This document shows, in pieces, positions 1 to 6,948 of a stretch of 25,131 nt of DNA. The translations under genes and the position numbers were made by a program. Below the pieces are notes generated by a model. It saw nothing but the letters and a program-made list of their open reading frames with translations. It made no database searches and was not told the DNA's origin. Position 1 is the first letter of the stretch. Every line of letters starts with the position of its first letter. This DNA comes from Chloroflexota bacterium. Its GTDB lineage: Bacteria; Chloroflexota; Anaerolineae; Anaerolineales; Villigracilaceae. The stretch covers positions 1 to 25,131 of the forward strand of contig JACPVB010000259.1 of the NCBI GenBank assembly GCA_016191985.1, read 5' to 3'.

Positions 1-141
1 CTTGTTCTCTTGTTTGCACGGCTCTAAGCTTGACTGGATCAATTAATGGACTTACTTTTTTCAAAAATCAGTAAGAAACCAGAATCTATAGGAAAATCTC
101 CTTTTTGCACTCTTTCCCCCTCCTGTCCTTAACTGAAAAAA

Positions 142-170
142 GACGCCGCCTCTCTTTTTCAAACGGCGTC
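142..170 (-). terminator. Rho-independent terminator (minus strand)
   Basis: The arms GACGCCG (142-148) and CGGCGTC (164-170) form a perfect 7-bp stem around a 15-base loop. Read on the minus strand the stem is followed directly by six T residues (plus-strand A run 136-141), the classic intrinsic terminator layout. It would end minus-strand transcription arriving from the epimerase-like gene about 470 bases away, or from a gene lost from the interval. Confidence 0.6.
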
Positions 171-181
171 CCTCATCTCAA

Positions 182-569
182 TTGATTTGGTTGACAGGAT
201 ATGAATGGCGCGGCACTTTAATGGGGGACAGCTTCCTAAACGGGGTCGTTATGTATCGCCCTGCAGACCCATCCCAATCATTCGGTGGATCAGCCGCGAC
301 ACGCACGCCGCCAATGCCCAAATCATCTTGCCGCTTCCCACAGTTCTCAGCGGGAGATCATGCTTTGACATGTCATCGCCATTGCTTTGTTCGGGCTCTT
401 TGCCATTCAGCCACTCGCATTGTACCGCGCCTGGGTTTCTTTCTGCTAAAATGACGATGACCGCCGTATTGTTGAGTTCTCAGAAACCGTCCTCCCATGA
501 GCGCCGCTGAGCTAATCTTCAGAGCCGCATAAGGAGTAGAAACAGCTCACTCAGTGAAAAACACGTGCA
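182..569. other. Gene-poor stretch, no supported gene
   Basis: Open frames of 90 and 101 codons exist on the plus strand, but neither resembles a protein family, neither has a convincing ribosome site, and they overlap each other. A third frame (about 369-452) reads as a hydrophobic stretch (HVIAIALFGLFAIQPLAL) between stops, which could be a scrap of a decayed membrane-protein gene. The 180 bases before this stretch are AT-rich and hold only the terminator hairpin. Confidence 0.35.
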
Positions 570-592
570 CAATCGGCATTCTTCACCGATTG
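570..592 (-). terminator. Possible weak terminator after the epimerase-like gene
   Basis: CAATCGG (570-576) pairs with CCGATTG (586-592) over a 9-base loop. On the minus strand the hairpin lies about 50 bases past the stop of the gene at 642-1607 and is followed by TGCACGTGTTTTTC, so the T run is delayed. It could be a weak terminator; the stronger one is at 142-170. Confidence 0.3.
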
Positions 593-641
593 CGCCGCCA
601 CACCTGCACCGCACGATTCTCCGTCTTCAGGGTTCTGTTCT

Positions 642-1607
642 TCAGCTCTTTGCCGCCAGAGATTTCATGTCAGAATGATTTTTAAACCATCCCACAGTAT
701 GTTTTATCGCCTCGTGCATGGGCGTGGCTTTCATGCCGAAGGTTGTTTCAAATTTACTTGAGTCCACCACAAACGGTTGTTCGAACTCATACAGCATCTC
801 CAGTGATTCCTTCGCGGCAGGGACAAAGAGTCCGCCCAGCCGCAGCATGAAGCGCCCCATGCCATTCATCTTCGGCTCGATGCCCGCCTCCTCTGCAAAC
901 ATGCGAATCATTTCACCCTGTGTGGCGCGCGGCATGTCATTGGGTACGTGCCAGGCTTGTCCATCGGCTTCATCCCGCTCGCCCAAAATCACAAGCGCTT
1001 TTCCAAAATCTGGCAAAAAGGTGTGCGTGTGTGGAAGGTCCAGCCGTCCGAGTAATTGGGCTGGCTTGCCTTCCAGCAACGGATAAAACGCGCGTCCTCC
1101 CATGGATGAAGACAACCCCCACGGGCCGAAAAAGTCCGAACCGCGCCCCGCCGTGACTCGCATTTTTCCCTCGCGATGCGCTTCGAATGCAGCCTTGCTC
1201 ATTTCGGCGCGCACTTTTCCTTTGCGGGTATGGGCGTTGTACGGCATGGCCTCGGTCATCAGAACGCCGTTTGACTCGCCATACATGTACAGGTTTTCGA
1301 CCAGCACCAGTTTTGAATCACTACCCGTCAACCCGTCTAGGATGGATTTTTGCAAGGGCGGAAATTTTTCAACCCATTGATGATATGCCGGCTGGGAGCA
1401 TTGATACACCACTTTTGCGCCACGCGTCACTTCTCGGACTTTGGCCTGGTCATACAAATCTGACGCAATGACCTCCACCCCGGCAGGGACTTCCGCCATC
1501 CTCCCTGAACGATTCACCATGCGGACGGATTCTCCGCGCTTGAGCAGTTCCTCCGCGATTGCGCGGGCTATCGCACCGGTACCAAATACAACATGATTTA
1601 TTGTCAT
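642..1607 (-). CDS. NAD(P)-dependent epimerase/dehydratase-like SDR protein
   Basis: A 321-residue member of the extended/atypical short-chain dehydrogenase superfamily. The N-terminus is a Rossmann dinucleotide-binding fold (beta strand INHVVFGTG with the glycine motif G9-x-G11-x-x-A14), and the length fits extended SDRs of the NAD-dependent epimerase/dehydratase family. The central segment ENLYMYGES sits where the catalytic Tyr-x3-Lys is expected, but no lysine stands three residues after a tyrosine, as in many atypical members that bind NAD(P) without known chemistry. The substrate cannot be read from sequence; related proteins are often annotated as nucleoside-sugar epimerases. It stands alone on the minus strand, separated from the upstream DUF4188 gene by a palindromic repeat. 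Confidence 0.85.
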   Translation of the reverse strand: MTINHVVFGTGAIARAIAEELLKRGESVRMVNRSGRMAEVPAGVEVIASDLYDQAKVREVTRGAKVVYQCSQPAYHQWVEKFPPLQKSILDGLTGSDSKLVLVENLYMYGESNGVLMTEAMPYNAHTRKGKVRAEMSKAAFEAHREGKMRVTAGRGSDFFGPWGLSSSMGGRAFYPLLEGKPAQLLGRLDLPHTHTFLPDFGKALVILGERDEADGQAWHVPNDMPRATQGEMIRMFAEEAGIEPKMNGMGRFMLRLGGLFVPAAKESLEMLYEFEQPFVVDSSKFETTFGMKATPMHEAIKHTVGWFKNHSDMKSLAAKS

Positions 1608-1626
1608 TTCGATTCCTTGATTTCAC

Positions 1627-1758
1627 TCTGGAGTCGGACAGCTTGCTGTCCGTTTAGCATCGATATGTTTAAAAATTCAGTATAGATCACGCAAGAACGA
1701 GCAGGTTTACCAAGTTTGCTTCTCGCTTTTGTCCATCAGCGAGCTGATGGACTCCAGA
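1627..1758. repeat. Composite palindromic (REP-pair-like) intergenic element
   Basis: The outer ends are inverted copies of each other: TCTGGAGTC (1627-1635) and GACTCCAGA (1750-1758). Just inside each end is a tight hairpin: CGGACAGC-TT-GCTGTCCG (1635-1652) and TCCATCAGC-GA-GCTGATGGA (1732-1751). Both hairpins share the pattern CAGC-NN-GCTG at the tip. The layout resembles paired REP (BIME) elements or a small MITE. It fills the gap between two minus-strand genes and could also act as a terminator for the DUF4188 gene. Confidence 0.6.
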
Positions 1759-1770
1759 ATCGTGATTTAC

Positions 1771-2268
1771 TTAATTCGCAGTTTCCATCGTTCGATTTGA
1801 GGCAAGTCTCATTCGAGCGGTTTCGCGGCGGCCAACGGCTTGTACATGTTCCATGGCAGCCGCAAGGCCAAAGCGGGGCATATTGCCGTACACACACTCA
1901 AACTGATCTGAATTCACAGTGTAGGTCTCATGCCAGATGCCTACCACCCCATCTGCGCCAATCGCCTGGTTGAATTTTTTCCACGGCCCCATATGCGGGT
2001 CCGATGGGTTGCGCGCAAAATTCTCAAGGTCTTCAAAGGACCGCCAGTATTGAACCATGCACGGCCCGTTGAAATTCCAGAAGAATTCGGCATGTAGGAA
2101 TCCTTTCTCAGGGTTGGTGAATAATGCCTGCATCATCGGCCCCATGGCAGAGGCAACGGGAATCCATTTATCGATCCGCCACCATTGGTTGATGCGCATG
2201 CCGATGAGAAAAACGATAAAGGGTTTTTCTGTCTTTGCTGTATAACGACCATTAAAAATACCATTCAT
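1771..2268 (-). CDS. DUF4188 family protein
   Basis: A 165-residue protein. The frame extends 25 codons further upstream, but the start at 2268 is chosen because AAGGAGT lies six bases ahead of it and the family begins near here (NGRYTAKTEKPFIVFLIGMR). The segments FIVFLIGMRINQWWRIDKW, VQYWRSFEDLENFARNPSDP and GIWHETYTV are hallmarks of the DUF4188 family, a ferredoxin-like dimeric alpha/beta barrel related to haem-binding aldoxime dehydratases and monooxygenases. The exact reaction is unknown. The gene begins 4 bases after the tetR stop and its ribosome site lies over the tetR end, so the two are co-transcribed and probably translationally coupled. That makes it the likely target of the TetR protein, perhaps in response to a small toxic compound. 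Confidence 0.88.
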   Translation of the reverse strand: MNGIFNGRYTAKTEKPFIVFLIGMRINQWWRIDKWIPVASAMGPMMQALFTNPEKGFLHAEFFWNFNGPCMVQYWRSFEDLENFARNPSDPHMGPWKKFNQAIGADGVVGIWHETYTVNSDQFECVYGNMPRFGLAAAMEHVQAVGRRETARMRLASNRTMETAN

Positions 2269-2272
2269 GTGA

Positions 2273-2962
2273 TTACTCCTTGATGAATTGTTTGACGATT
2301 GAATCCAGCTCATAGCGATACAACGCAGCGCCGTCCACCCCAAACGGAGGGAGACTGCCCGCGATTTCCAGCGAAACCAGCCCGTGGACGCGACTCCAAA
2401 TAATCATGGCAACGGAGAGGGAAAAAATATCGTAGTCACCCGCAAATTTTTTCCATAGGTCAAATTGCGGTTCGTAACCGGGTTTAACTGCAGGGTAATC
2501 CCCGGCTTGCAATTTATCGGCTATCCGTAAGTCATCAATTACATTAACCAGGGCGCTCAACGAACGCGCGGCGGAAGGCAAAATTTCCATCAGCGGGCCT
2601 ACATATCCGGGAATTGGCGTACCAAAGATGAGTTGGTAGCGTTGTGGATATTCACTGGCCCACTGGCGATACGCCCAGCCAATTACACGCAATTTCTCAG
2701 TCAGATCATTTTCTGGAACCGAGTCCCGTGCAGTGAGTTGATAATTACCAAATGAGGTGTAGGCATCGATGATGAGCGCTGTCACCAATGCATCACGATC
2801 CGGGAAGTAGTTATAAATCGCGGGCGCAGTGATTTTCAACTCGCGCGCAATCGCCCGCAGAGATAAAGTCGGCGCGCCGAGTTCGGCGATCTGTTTCCAT
2901 GCTGTTTCTTTGATGGCATCCTGAAGATTGGGTATCTTTTGGTTTTTGTTTGGTCTGACCAT
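2273..2962 (-). CDS. TetR/AcrR family transcriptional regulator
   Basis: A 229-residue repressor. Residues about 12-60 form the TetR helix-turn-helix (TLSLRAIARELKITAPAIYNYFPDRDALV). The C-terminal half, including the WSRVHGLVSLEI segment, matches the WHG-type ligand-binding domain found in many TetR regulators. The start at 2962 has AGGAG seven bases upstream. Its promoter region contains an 11-bp perfect inverted repeat bracketing the -10 box, so autorepression is likely. It is the first gene of a two-gene operon with the DUF4188 protein and is divergent from the ubiquitin-like operon. The start codon lies inside the palindrome TGGTCTGACCA, also found at that operon's promoter, suggesting possible cross-regulation. 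Confidence 0.92.
   Translation of the reverse strand: MVRPNKNQKIPNLQDAIKETAWKQIAELGAPTLSLRAIARELKITAPAIYNYFPDRDALVTALIIDAYTSFGNYQLTARDSVPENDLTEKLRVIGWAYRQWASEYPQRYQLIFGTPIPGYVGPLMEILPSAARSLSALVNVIDDLRIADKLQAGDYPAVKPGYEPQFDLWKKFAGDYDIFSLSVAMIIWSRVHGLVSLEIAGSLPPFGVDGAALYRYELDSIVKQFIKE
2951..2961. promoter_or_regulatory. Candidate FadR/GntR-type operator (copy 1)
   Basis: TGGTCTGACCA is a perfect palindrome around its central T and fits the FadR-subfamily operator pattern TNGTNNNACNA. It overlaps the tetR start codon and encodes its first residues (Met-Val-Arg-Pro). An identical copy is at 3152-3162. It could be a second binding site of the GntR-E1 protein, or an accident of coding sequence. 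Confidence 0.4.
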
Positions 2963-2972
2963 GTCGGCTCCT

Positions 2973-3010
2973 AAATAATTTACGCCGTAAATATACAGTG
3001 TAAATTATTT
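2973..3010. promoter_or_regulatory. Probable TetR operator, 11-bp perfect inverted repeat
   Basis: AAATAATTTAC (2973-2983) and GTAAATTATTT (3000-3010) are exact reverse complements separated by 16 bases. A second nested palindrome, ATTTAC-GCC-GTAAAT, spans 2978-2992. Together they cover the -10 box and spacer of the minus-strand tetR promoter, the usual position of a TetR-family autoregulatory site. Confidence 0.65.
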
Positions 3011-3018
3011 CTTGTCAA
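2990..3018 (-). promoter_or_regulatory. Sigma70-type promoter of tetR-DUF4188
   Basis: On the minus strand, TTGACA (plus 3013-3018) is a perfect -35 box. An exact 17-base spacer follows, then TATATT (plus 2990-2995) as the -10 box. It lies about 28 bases ahead of the tetR start codon and is overlapped by the inverted-repeat operator. Confidence 0.8.
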
Positions 3019-3114
3019 GGTGTAAGAGTCAAAAAACCTTGGTTTTCAGGTAAGTGAGGGCTGAGCTGGAGTTTGCATTTATGCAAGGGAGTACTTATTT
3101 CCTATAACGTCAAG

Positions 3115-3143
3115 TTGACTTTGGGCTAAAGCCTCCATATAAT
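3115..3143 (+). promoter_or_regulatory. Sigma70-type promoter of the ubiquitin-like operon
   Basis: TTGACT (3115-3120), a 17-base spacer and TATAAT (3138-3143) make a near-consensus promoter. The expected transcription start is near 3150, about 30 bases before the E1 start codon, directly in front of the TGGTCTGACCA palindrome. Confidence 0.8.
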
Positions 3144-3151
3144 TGTATTAT

Positions 3152-3162
3152 TGGTCTGACCA
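3152..3162. promoter_or_regulatory. Candidate FadR/GntR-type operator (copy 2) at the predicted +1
   Basis: TGGTCTGACCA is a perfect 11-base palindrome matching the FadR-subfamily pattern TNGTNNNACNA. It starts 8 bases after the -10 box and ends 19 bases before the start of a gene whose product begins with a FadR-type winged helix. A bound protein here would block initiation, which is the expected geometry for autorepression by the GntR-E1 fusion. Confidence 0.6.
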
Positions 3163-3181
3163 CCATACCACAGGAATATTT

Positions 3182-4822
3182 ATGAAAATCCTACCGATCA
3201 CCCATAAAACTCTTGCTGAGGCTGTTGCCGGGAAACTGGCAGGCTCCCTGCTGGATGGCAGCCTTAAACCCGGCGCACAACTTCCCCCGGAACGTGAATT
3301 GATTACAAAATTTGGCATCAGCCGCTCCACGCTGCGCGAGGCGTTGAAGATGCTCGAAAAGTATCGCCTGATCGAAGCGCGTCCAAATGTCGGCTGGTTT
3401 GCGCTGGAAGTAGATGAGGGGAATCTTGCCGAAGCGAAGGAATTAGCCGGGGCATCCCGGGACCAAGCCGAACGTCCCGCACGAAGCGAGCCGCCCACGG
3501 GGCCAATTCGTCTGCCAATCGCTTCTGAGAAGCCGATCCACATCCCTAACTTGAGCAAGGATCGTCAGGGAACCTTTGATTTCATCTCATGGTGGGATCG
3601 CGACAAGGTTCGGAATGCAAAAGTTTTGGTGATCGGAGCCGGCGCGCTTGGTAATGAGGTGGTCAAGAATCTGGCCCTAATGGGAATTGGGAATATTTTT
3701 ATTGTAGATTTCGACAAGGTTGAGGCGGCCAACCTCAGCCGGTCTGTATTGTTCCGCGAAACAGATAACAACCGCAGCAAGGCTGAGATTGCGGCCGCGC
3801 GGGCAAAATCCATAAACCCGGAAATCCATGTGCAATATCTTAATGGCGATGTAACAACCGAGCTTGGCCTTGGCGTCATCCGCCGCATGGATGCCATCAT
3901 CGGCTGTCTGGATAACCGTGAGGCCCGGCTGGCTGTCAATCGTTTCTGTTATTGGATGAACAAGCCCTGGGTGGATGGTGCAATCCAGGAATTGCTGGGT
4001 TTGATGCGCGTGTTCGTGCCGGGAAATGGGGCGTGCTATGAGTGCACGCTCACCGAGCAGGCGATCCGCGATCTGTCGCTCCGATATTCCTGTCCACTGC
4101 TTGCGCGTCAGAACATTTTGCTTGGCAAAGTCCCCACTACCCCAACGATTGCTTCGATCATCGGGGGAATGCAATCACAGGAAGCCTTGAAACTAATTAA
4201 CAACCTGCCCGTTGAGCCGGGGAAAGTGACTCATTTCAACGGCATGGTCAATACGATGCACACCACGGCATACTCGCCCCGCGAAGACTGCGAATCACAT
4301 TGGACCTACGGAGATATCACCGAACTGCCGGCGCGTGTCGAGAGAACAACACTGGATGATCTCCTCCGCATTGCCTGCGCTGACCTTGGCTTGAATGCGG
4401 TCATCGAACTGGATCATGAATTGATCACAAAACTCGAATGCCCAAATTGCCATACCGTGGAAGAGATTTTACGTCCATTAAGTAAAGTATCGTTTGAGGC
4501 CGGTCATTGCCCAACCTGCGGGGTGTTGCGCGAAACAAGCCTCACGCACGTTATTACCGGCGACGAACCATTTTTACATCGCACCCTTGCAAGTGTGGGT
4601 GTGCCACCCCTCCACATTGTCCGCGCCCACAATGGAGAGGAATATCGTTTTTATGAATTAAGCGGCGACCTGGAGGAAGCGCTCCACTTTCGCCATTTCG
4701 ATTCCAGCATGAAAGTGGTTGTCACAACGCCCCGTGTCCGCATCAATGACAGGATCAAAATTAAGGACAAGGAAACGCCGCTCGTTATCAAAGCGCGTGG
4801 ACGCGTAAGATTACGCGACTAG
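3182..4822 (+). CDS. E1-like ubiquitin-activating enzyme with N-terminal GntR winged helix
   Basis: A 546-residue fusion. Start 3182 is preferred over an upstream in-frame ATG because AGGAA lies 5 bases ahead and the upstream ATG falls inside the -10 box. Residues about 6-75 are a FadR-type GntR winged helix (LPPERELITKFGISRSTLRE). A Pro/Ala/Arg-rich linker follows. Residues about 124-385 are a ThiF/E1 adenylating domain: GAGALG (152-157), D176, N184/R187, R198 and K200 form the ATP site. C285/C288 with C370/H373 probably bind zinc. C304 in YSCPLLA aligns with the catalytic Cys of eukaryotic UBA3-type E1s. A second zinc ribbon (C420, C423, C443, C446) and an unassigned 100-residue C-terminal region end the protein. 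Its expected role is to adenylate the C-terminal Gly of the ubiquitin-like protein and pass it to the E2. The GntR part suggests a second role in transcription. Confidence 0.9.
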   Translation: MKILPITHKTLAEAVAGKLAGSLLDGSLKPGAQLPPERELITKFGISRSTLREALKMLEKYRLIEARPNVGWFALEVDEGNLAEAKELAGASRDQAERPARSEPPTGPIRLPIASEKPIHIPNLSKDRQGTFDFISWWDRDKVRNAKVLVIGAGALGNEVVKNLALMGIGNIFIVDFDKVEAANLSRSVLFRETDNNRSKAEIAAARAKSINPEIHVQYLNGDVTTELGLGVIRRMDAIIGCLDNREARLAVNRFCYWMNKPWVDGAIQELLGLMRVFVPGNGACYECTLTEQAIRDLSLRYSCPLLARQNILLGKVPTTPTIASIIGGMQSQEALKLINNLPVEPGKVTHFNGMVNTMHTTAYSPREDCESHWTYGDITELPARVERTTLDDLLRIACADLGLNAVIELDHELITKLECPNCHTVEEILRPLSKVSFEAGHCPTCGVLRETSLTHVITGDEPFLHRTLASVGVPPLHIVRAHNGEEYRFYELSGDLEEALHFRHFDSSMKVVVTTPRVRINDRIKIKDKETPLVIKARGRVRLRD

Positions 4823-4826
4823 GTGC

Positions 4827-5702
4827 ATGATGAGCGCCAGCGCTATAACAATGAGCAATTCCATCCCTTCCACCAGTCGTAAACAGGGTTTTTTACGACG
4901 GTTGACCGCGCTGATCTTATTCGTTGTAGGCATTGCGCTTTTGATGTATCTGATCGATCGAACCCAGAATACCATTTCACAAACCCTTATGATCGTCTTT
5001 GCAGACATTGCGATTGCACTGGCGGCGGGGTTTGCAGCAAGGATCGTGTTTTATGAACGCAACTGGCTTATTCAACTCATTTCCGCTCTGGCCGCGCTGG
5101 TCATTGGTCTGTTTGCGATTGGGTACGTTACAAACTGGAAGCTGGGAATTGGTCCGCCTGAGTTTTGGCGAAATTCCTTCGATTGGGTTGAGATCGCCCA
5201 ATTAGGCGGCGGCATGTTGGTCACCATCTTTGGACTACGAGCCTGGCGCCGACCTGTTTCACGGCTGGTGGAAAGCCCGGCGCGAGGATATCAGCCCGAG
5301 GTCCATGCTGAACCGATCTACGAGCAACCGGCGCGATCTCCCGGAATAGACTCTCCCCGCTTTCGGACGTTTTTCCGCAGGAAATCGCATGCCAAAAAAC
5401 CGGTGCGCTTAAAAGTAGCAAGACAGACGCGAGCGGTTGAGAGAGCGGCACCGCAAGCTGAAATAACCATCAGCCGGCGTTTGAAAAAATCGAACCGTTC
5501 GGGCAAGCGAGGGAGTTTATTCCACCGCAAACCCAAGCTGCAAATCTCGGTTTACGAAGAACATCGCTGCCCCTATTGTCTTGAGGAAGTCAAGCGTAAC
5601 GACCCGCGCGGTGTAAAGGAATGCAGCGTTTGCCACACATTGCATCACGCTGATTGTTGGGATGTCACCGGCATGTGCCAGGTGCCGCACTTAAATTCAT
5701 AA
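4827..5702 (+). CDS. Membrane protein with C-terminal RING-like zinc finger (candidate E3)
   Basis: A 291-residue protein starting 4 bases after the E1 stop; the start codon is doubled (ATGATG) behind AGGTG. Four hydrophobic segments (about 26-43, 50-71, 80-102, 121-137) anchor it in the membrane. A long basic, Arg/Lys-rich linker (140-245) follows. The last 45 residues carry C248-x2-C251, C266-x2-C269, H273/H274, C277, C284 and possibly H288. This spacing, with the HHADCW signature, matches the prokaryotic RING-like (treble-clef) family. In eukaryotes such fingers recruit E2s, and the position between the E1 and E2 genes supports an E3 or E2-docking role at the membrane. The E3 activity is inferred; a purely structural zinc module is the alternative. 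Confidence 0.82.
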   Translation: MMSASAITMSNSIPSTSRKQGFLRRLTALILFVVGIALLMYLIDRTQNTISQTLMIVFADIAIALAAGFAARIVFYERNWLIQLISALAALVIGLFAIGYVTNWKLGIGPPEFWRNSFDWVEIAQLGGGMLVTIFGLRAWRRPVSRLVESPARGYQPEVHAEPIYEQPARSPGIDSPRFRTFFRRKSHAKKPVRLKVARQTRAVERAAPQAEITISRRLKKSNRSGKRGSLFHRKPKLQISVYEEHRCPYCLEEVKRNDPRGVKECSVCHTLHHADCWDVTGMCQVPHLNS

Positions 5703-5717
5703 AAGAGGAAATCAACT

Positions 5718-6569
5718 ATGCCAGATGTAAACGTTACAATCGTTCTGCCCAGTGGAGGGGCGCGCTCTGCGGAAGTTCCCGACGACCTGGTTGTTCACGA
5801 CCTCATGAGCGAATTGACCACGCTGTTGGAATTGCCAACCATCGGCCCGGACGGACGCCCCATGGGATACCGACTGGACAGCAAGGCGCTTGGCCGTGAA
5901 CTTAGCGATGGCGAGACATTGGCCGCTGCGGGCGTCCCGCAAAATGACCGCCTCATGCTAACCGCGGACATCACTGCGGGAGCCATCACCACATCCGTTA
6001 TTGGCAGTCCGCGAATGAGGCGCTTGAAAGCGGATTTCGAGTTGATGCAGGGACTCGCCGCGCGCAGTGATTTGATCAGTTTCAAGTCCGTTTCAAACGC
6101 GCCGAACGTGCCTCCCGAACGATATATCGTAACGTTTCTTTGTAAGAGCATTGTCGATGTTGACCGTCAGGGGAATCCCAAATACGGCAACCATCATCAG
6201 GTGGAAATCTATCTACATAGCCAATATCCGCAGCGCTGGCCAGGCATGAAGTGGTTAACCCCCATCTGGCATCCAAACATCAACCACTTGAACGGCAGTG
6301 TATGTATCGACGCCGCCTGGTGGACCGCCAGCCGCTCACTTGATCGACTGATCATTATGTTGGGCGAAATGCTGCAATGGAAGAATTTTCATGACGACCC
6401 TACAAAACCACCCTTCCCCTGGGATGCGGAAGCCGCACGCTGGTCCCGCGAATACCGCAAGAAGCATCCCAACGCTTTCCCTGTGGAAACGCGTGAATTA
6501 CTTCGGCCGGAACGAGTGAAGGTTAAACCTGTTGAAGTCAGGAAAAAACCTGTCATTCGATTGAAATAA
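5718..6569 (+). CDS. E2-like ubiquitin-conjugating enzyme fused to an N-terminal ubiquitin-like domain
   Basis: A 283-residue protein with AGAGGAAA ahead of its start. Residues 1-88 are a beta-grasp ubiquitin-like domain of YukD/EsaB flavour ending in TAG. It is 64/88 identical, without gaps, to the free protein encoded just downstream. Residues about 95-262 are a UBC fold: PPERYIVTFLC, the HPN motif at 185-187 (IWHPNIN), catalytic C196 in GSVCID, then WWTASRSLDRLIIMLGEML, closely like eukaryotic E2s. The C-terminal tail is basic. Its expected role is to receive the activated modifier from the E1 as a thioester and transfer it to lysines. The fused domain could be a backside-binding or tethering module, or could be cut after Gly88 by the neighbouring JAB peptidase. 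Confidence 0.93.
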   Translation: MPDVNVTIVLPSGGARSAEVPDDLVVHDLMSELTTLLELPTIGPDGRPMGYRLDSKALGRELSDGETLAAAGVPQNDRLMLTADITAGAITTSVIGSPRMRRLKADFELMQGLAARSDLISFKSVSNAPNVPPERYIVTFLCKSIVDVDRQGNPKYGNHHQVEIYLHSQYPQRWPGMKWLTPIWHPNINHLNGSVCIDAAWWTASRSLDRLIIMLGEMLQWKNFHDDPTKPPFPWDAEAARWSREYRKKHPNAFPVETRELLRPERVKVKPVEVRKKPVIRLK

Positions 6570-6636
6570 CAAGTAGTAAATGCACAGACCCGGTACTACG
6601 CAAGTTCATAACGACCAAAAAGAAAAGGAGAAACTC

Positions 6637-6903
6637 ATGTCTGATATACCTGTAACTCTTGTGCTTCCCTCTGGAGGCAGCCGCACAGCCGAGGTTCCCG
6701 ATGATGTGGTAGTAAAGGATTTAATCCCTGAATTGACCACCTCCCTCGAACTTCCAACCACGGGTCCCGATGGACGCCCGATGTCCTATCGAATCGACAG
6801 CAAGGCGCTGGGCCGTGAACTGAAAGAGGAGGAAACCCTCTCCCAGGCTGGCATCCCCAAAGATGACCGTTTAATGATGACTGCGGACGTCACCGCAGGG
6901 TAA
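6637..6903 (+). CDS. Free ubiquitin-like modifier protein ending in Thr-Ala-Gly
   Basis: An 88-residue beta-grasp protein. The start at 6637 is fixed by AAAGGAG six bases upstream and by ungapped alignment with the first 88 residues of the E2 fusion; a 19-codon longer frame lacks this signal. Features include LPSGG near the N-terminus, the central PDGRPMSYRIDSKALGREL segment, and LSQAGIPKDDRLMMTADVTAG, typical of YukD/EsaB-like ubiquitin folds. The chain ends at an exposed single Gly88 rather than Gly-Gly, so no maturation cut would be needed before adenylation by the E1. It is probably the substrate of the pathway, conjugated through Gly88. A strong hairpin directly follows the gene, which may raise its level relative to downstream genes. 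Confidence 0.9.
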   Translation: MSDIPVTLVLPSGGSRTAEVPDDVVVKDLIPELTTSLELPTTGPDGRPMSYRIDSKALGRELKEEETLSQAGIPKDDRLMMTADVTAG

Positions 6904-6912
6904 TCCTCATCC

Positions 6913-6948
6913 CCGGGCCGCTCTCCGGTATGTTCCAGAGCGGCCCGG
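6913..6948 (+). terminator. Strong intra-operon hairpin after the ubiquitin-like gene
   Basis: CCGGGCCGCTCT (6913-6924) and AGAGCGGCCCGG (6937-6948) form a perfect, very GC-rich 12-bp stem with a 12-base loop, followed by CCTTTCTTC. The T tract is imperfect, so it probably acts as a leaky terminator or RNA-stability element between the modifier gene and the JAB gene. Confidence 0.6.

Noticed and set aside
182..510. Two plus-strand open frames of 90-101 codons.
   Set aside because: No ribosome site, no family resemblance, overlapping each other; composition does not look coding.
4811..5201. Short minus-strand frames within the RING-protein gene.
   Set aside because: They are shadows of a well-supported gene and lack start signals.
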